From assembly GCF_000003605.2 (NCBI RefSeq), contig NW_003138345.1, positions 36,736-48,192 of the forward strand: a stretch of DNA of 11,457 nucleotides, given 5' to 3'. Below the pieces are notes generated by a model. The model did no database searches. It was not told where the DNA came from and saw only the letters and a program-made list of their open reading frames with translations. A program made the translations under genes and the position numbers. This DNA comes from Saccoglossus kowalevskii. Lineage: Eukaryota; Hemichordata; Enteropneusta; Harrimaniidae. Position 1 is the stretch's first letter. Each line of letters opens with the position of its first letter. Below are positions 9,617 to 11,457 of the stretch, in pieces.

Positions 9617-9780
9617 ACGAGATGGTCCAAAAATATATCCAATCAGTAGTACAGCTGTAAGATCGGTGTAACGATTGAAACCTAACAAAGGCCGTCAGAA
9701 TAGGCGGTACAGAAACCGTACTTCACGGTTCCAAGGCCGAATATCATGTTTTCGTTGACGTTCGCAACAAGTGAATAAAT
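9617..9780 (+). promoter_or_regulatory. H4 copy 2 promoter with degraded TATA box
   Basis: The CCAATCAG motif (from 9639), the GGTTCCAAGGCCG block and TGACGTTC (9766-9773) are preserved from the first H4 promoter. Where that copy has GTGTATAAAAC, this one has GTGAATAAATG (from 9771), so the TATA consensus is lost. A weakened promoter is inferred. Confidence 0.6.
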
Positions 9781-9834
9781 GCGGAGAAACTCAGCGTATT
9801 CGGCAGTTGAATTTACTTCTATAATTCAGTAACT

Positions 9835-10145
<311 letters not shown>

Positions 10146-10183
10146 ACTTACCAAATACAAAACTCAAACAAACCCAACCAAAC

Positions 10184-10229
10184 GGTCCTTTTCAGGGCCA
10201 CCACATCCTCCAAAAAGAGAACTACCGTA
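10184..10229 (+). terminator. H4 copy 2 histone 3' stem-loop and downstream element
   Basis: GGTCCT-TTTC-AGGGCC at 10184-10199 retains the fold with one U-G pair in place of C-G. The downstream element CCAAAAAGAGAACTACCGT at 10210-10228 matches the intact H4 exactly. The processing signals are therefore nearly intact even though the coding region is broken. Confidence 0.88.
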
Positions 10230-11457
10230 AAATGTGTTGTACTATGTGTGTTGTGCAGTATATCTAGTATGGTCGTGTGTCCATAGTATTTTAATTACGA
10301 GTAATTCGTTGTCTTGTGTCCAACGTTAGGCTTGTCCCAGAAAGAGTGATATGCACTCGTGTTCGGTGTCAGTGCTGTGAAACCTTACATGCCTGCGAAC
10401 ATTAACGGGTCAAGGTCGCATCGTCTGAAAATAGATGCTACGGACTTGCTACCCAAAATGATTTGTCTCTACTCAAATTAAATATATACAGGAATTCGAT
10501 ATCATGTTTATAACACATATTAATACATTACATATTACCCTTGAGTCGTTGCTGCCATAAACGCAAAATATAGATGCCGTCTTGTCTTACATACGTGTGT
10601 GGTTAATGCAGTGTGTATACGTACTACGTCGTCATGTTTTATTTGCGAGAACCATTACTTCTATTATAGTGATAAAACTATGCAACACATTTCCATGAAA
10701 TACTAGTACCTCGTTCTTGTGTATAATTTTTCGTCGCAGAATAATAAAGAATGCGTTAATTAATGTGTGGTACATTTACAAAATACATACGGCCTCATGT
10801 CAATAGTTTGTTGCCTACAGAATTGTACCATCACTGTACCAATACTGTATGTATAACAAGTAACCTGTAGAAGGCTGTGTGGGTAATATTTTTATATTGA
10901 TTTTTGTTGCATTTGCAGCAAATAGTTACCAAACAATGAGAAATCTATTGGATTGGATTTACCTCTCAGCTGGCTTCAAATACATAGTTCAAGCCTGCCT
11001 AACCGGTACTTATACCAGGATTTAGCTACAGAACATAGACAGTCTGTGGTTACAGCTTCATGTTCCGAGTAATCGCAAGAAATTGACATTACAATAGAAA
11101 AATAAAAGACTGGCACTCCAATGCAATTAATCCTCGGATTGAAACGTAGACTTTGAAGTCAATGGTGTAAGCAATGAATAACTTCAAGTTGGCATAGAGA
11201 CGACATAGTTTATTTAACCAGTGCTGAACTAGAAGCTGAAATTATAATTAAGTTCGTTGTCATATAATTTGTTTATTTCAATTTCTCCTGAGAAGTCAAA
11301 TAGAATACATCGGTGAATGGATGTTTTGGGGGTGTAGTTTACACTGTGTATGGAATGGTAGGGTTGGGTGTCATATAATTTGTTCATTTCCAACTCTCAT
11401 GAAGTCACATAGAATTTCACTTAATTATTTTCGTTTTCAAGCATCACATGTGAATCC
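10230..11457. other. Spacer after the second H4, no gene
   Basis: No open frame or histone signal is visible. In the first unit the H2A stem-loop begins 1144-1198 bases after the H4 stop. Here no stem-loop, downstream element or H2A sequence is found in the 1312 bases after the stop. A patch near 10724-10738 (ATAATTTTTCGTCGCAG) resembles 3043-3060 in the first unit. Confidence 0.65.
11259..11421. repeat. Direct repeat of about 50 bp, offset about 111 bp
   Basis: GTCATATAATTTGTTTATTT at 11259 and GTCATATAATTTGTTCATTT at 11370 begin two copies that continue with matching CTC, GAAGTCA and ATAGAAT blocks to about 11310 and 11421. The pair is imperfect, with small indels. Confidence 0.65.

Overview
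This window is part of a tandemly arranged, replication-dependent core histone gene cluster from an animal. Six histone genes or remnants can be read directly: H3 (minus, cut by the window edge), H4 (plus), H2A (minus), H2B (plus), a second H3 (minus) and a second, broken H4 (plus). All are intronless. The gene 3' ends inside the window carry the metazoan histone mRNA stem-loop (GGCCCT-N4-AGGGCC) and a purine-rich downstream element instead of a polyadenylation signal. The H2A and H2B tails (H2A ending KKTHAKTK, H2B starting [12 protein letters not shown] and ending YTSSK), the AT-rich spacers and the quartet organisation suggest an invertebrate, probably a lophotrochozoan or an invertebrate deuterostome. 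I cannot name the species or phylum with confidence.

Layout: 1-361 H3 copy 1 (one-base frameshift, C-terminus outside the window); 362-1695 divergent H3/H4 promoter spacer; 1696-2007 intact H4 with its 3' stem-loop at 2046; 2092-3159 non-coding spacer with a local ~145 bp tandem duplication; 3237-3614 H2A; 3615-3932 compact divergent H2A/H2B promoter with an octamer and two TATA boxes; 3933-4307 H2B; 4382-8314 a 3.9 kb gene-free spacer holding a probable non-LTR retrotransposon or SINE-like insertion (6436-7331) flanked by a 14 bp target-site duplication; 8389-8799 intact H3.2; 8800-9834 second H3/H4 spacer; 9835-10145 H4 pseudogene or mis-sequenced copy with three one-base indels; 10230-11457 gene-free tail. 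Base 1 corresponds to base 8438, so the repeat period is about 8.4 kb.

The genes form two divergent pairs (H3 with H4, H2A with H2B), each sharing a promoter region, and H4 and H2A converge. This suits coordinated S-phase output of the nucleosome core subunits. No H1 gene is visible. Base substitutions between the two H3 copies are all synonymous, while the spacers have diverged strongly. The most interesting non-textbook signals are a second small hairpin between the stop codon and the canonical stem-loop in H2A, H2B and H3; a conserved GAACTACCGT extension of the downstream element in every gene; an H2B/H3 3'UTR block shared between non-homologous genes; and a four-CCAAT array whose 31/24/24 bp spacing is kept exactly in both H3 promoters.
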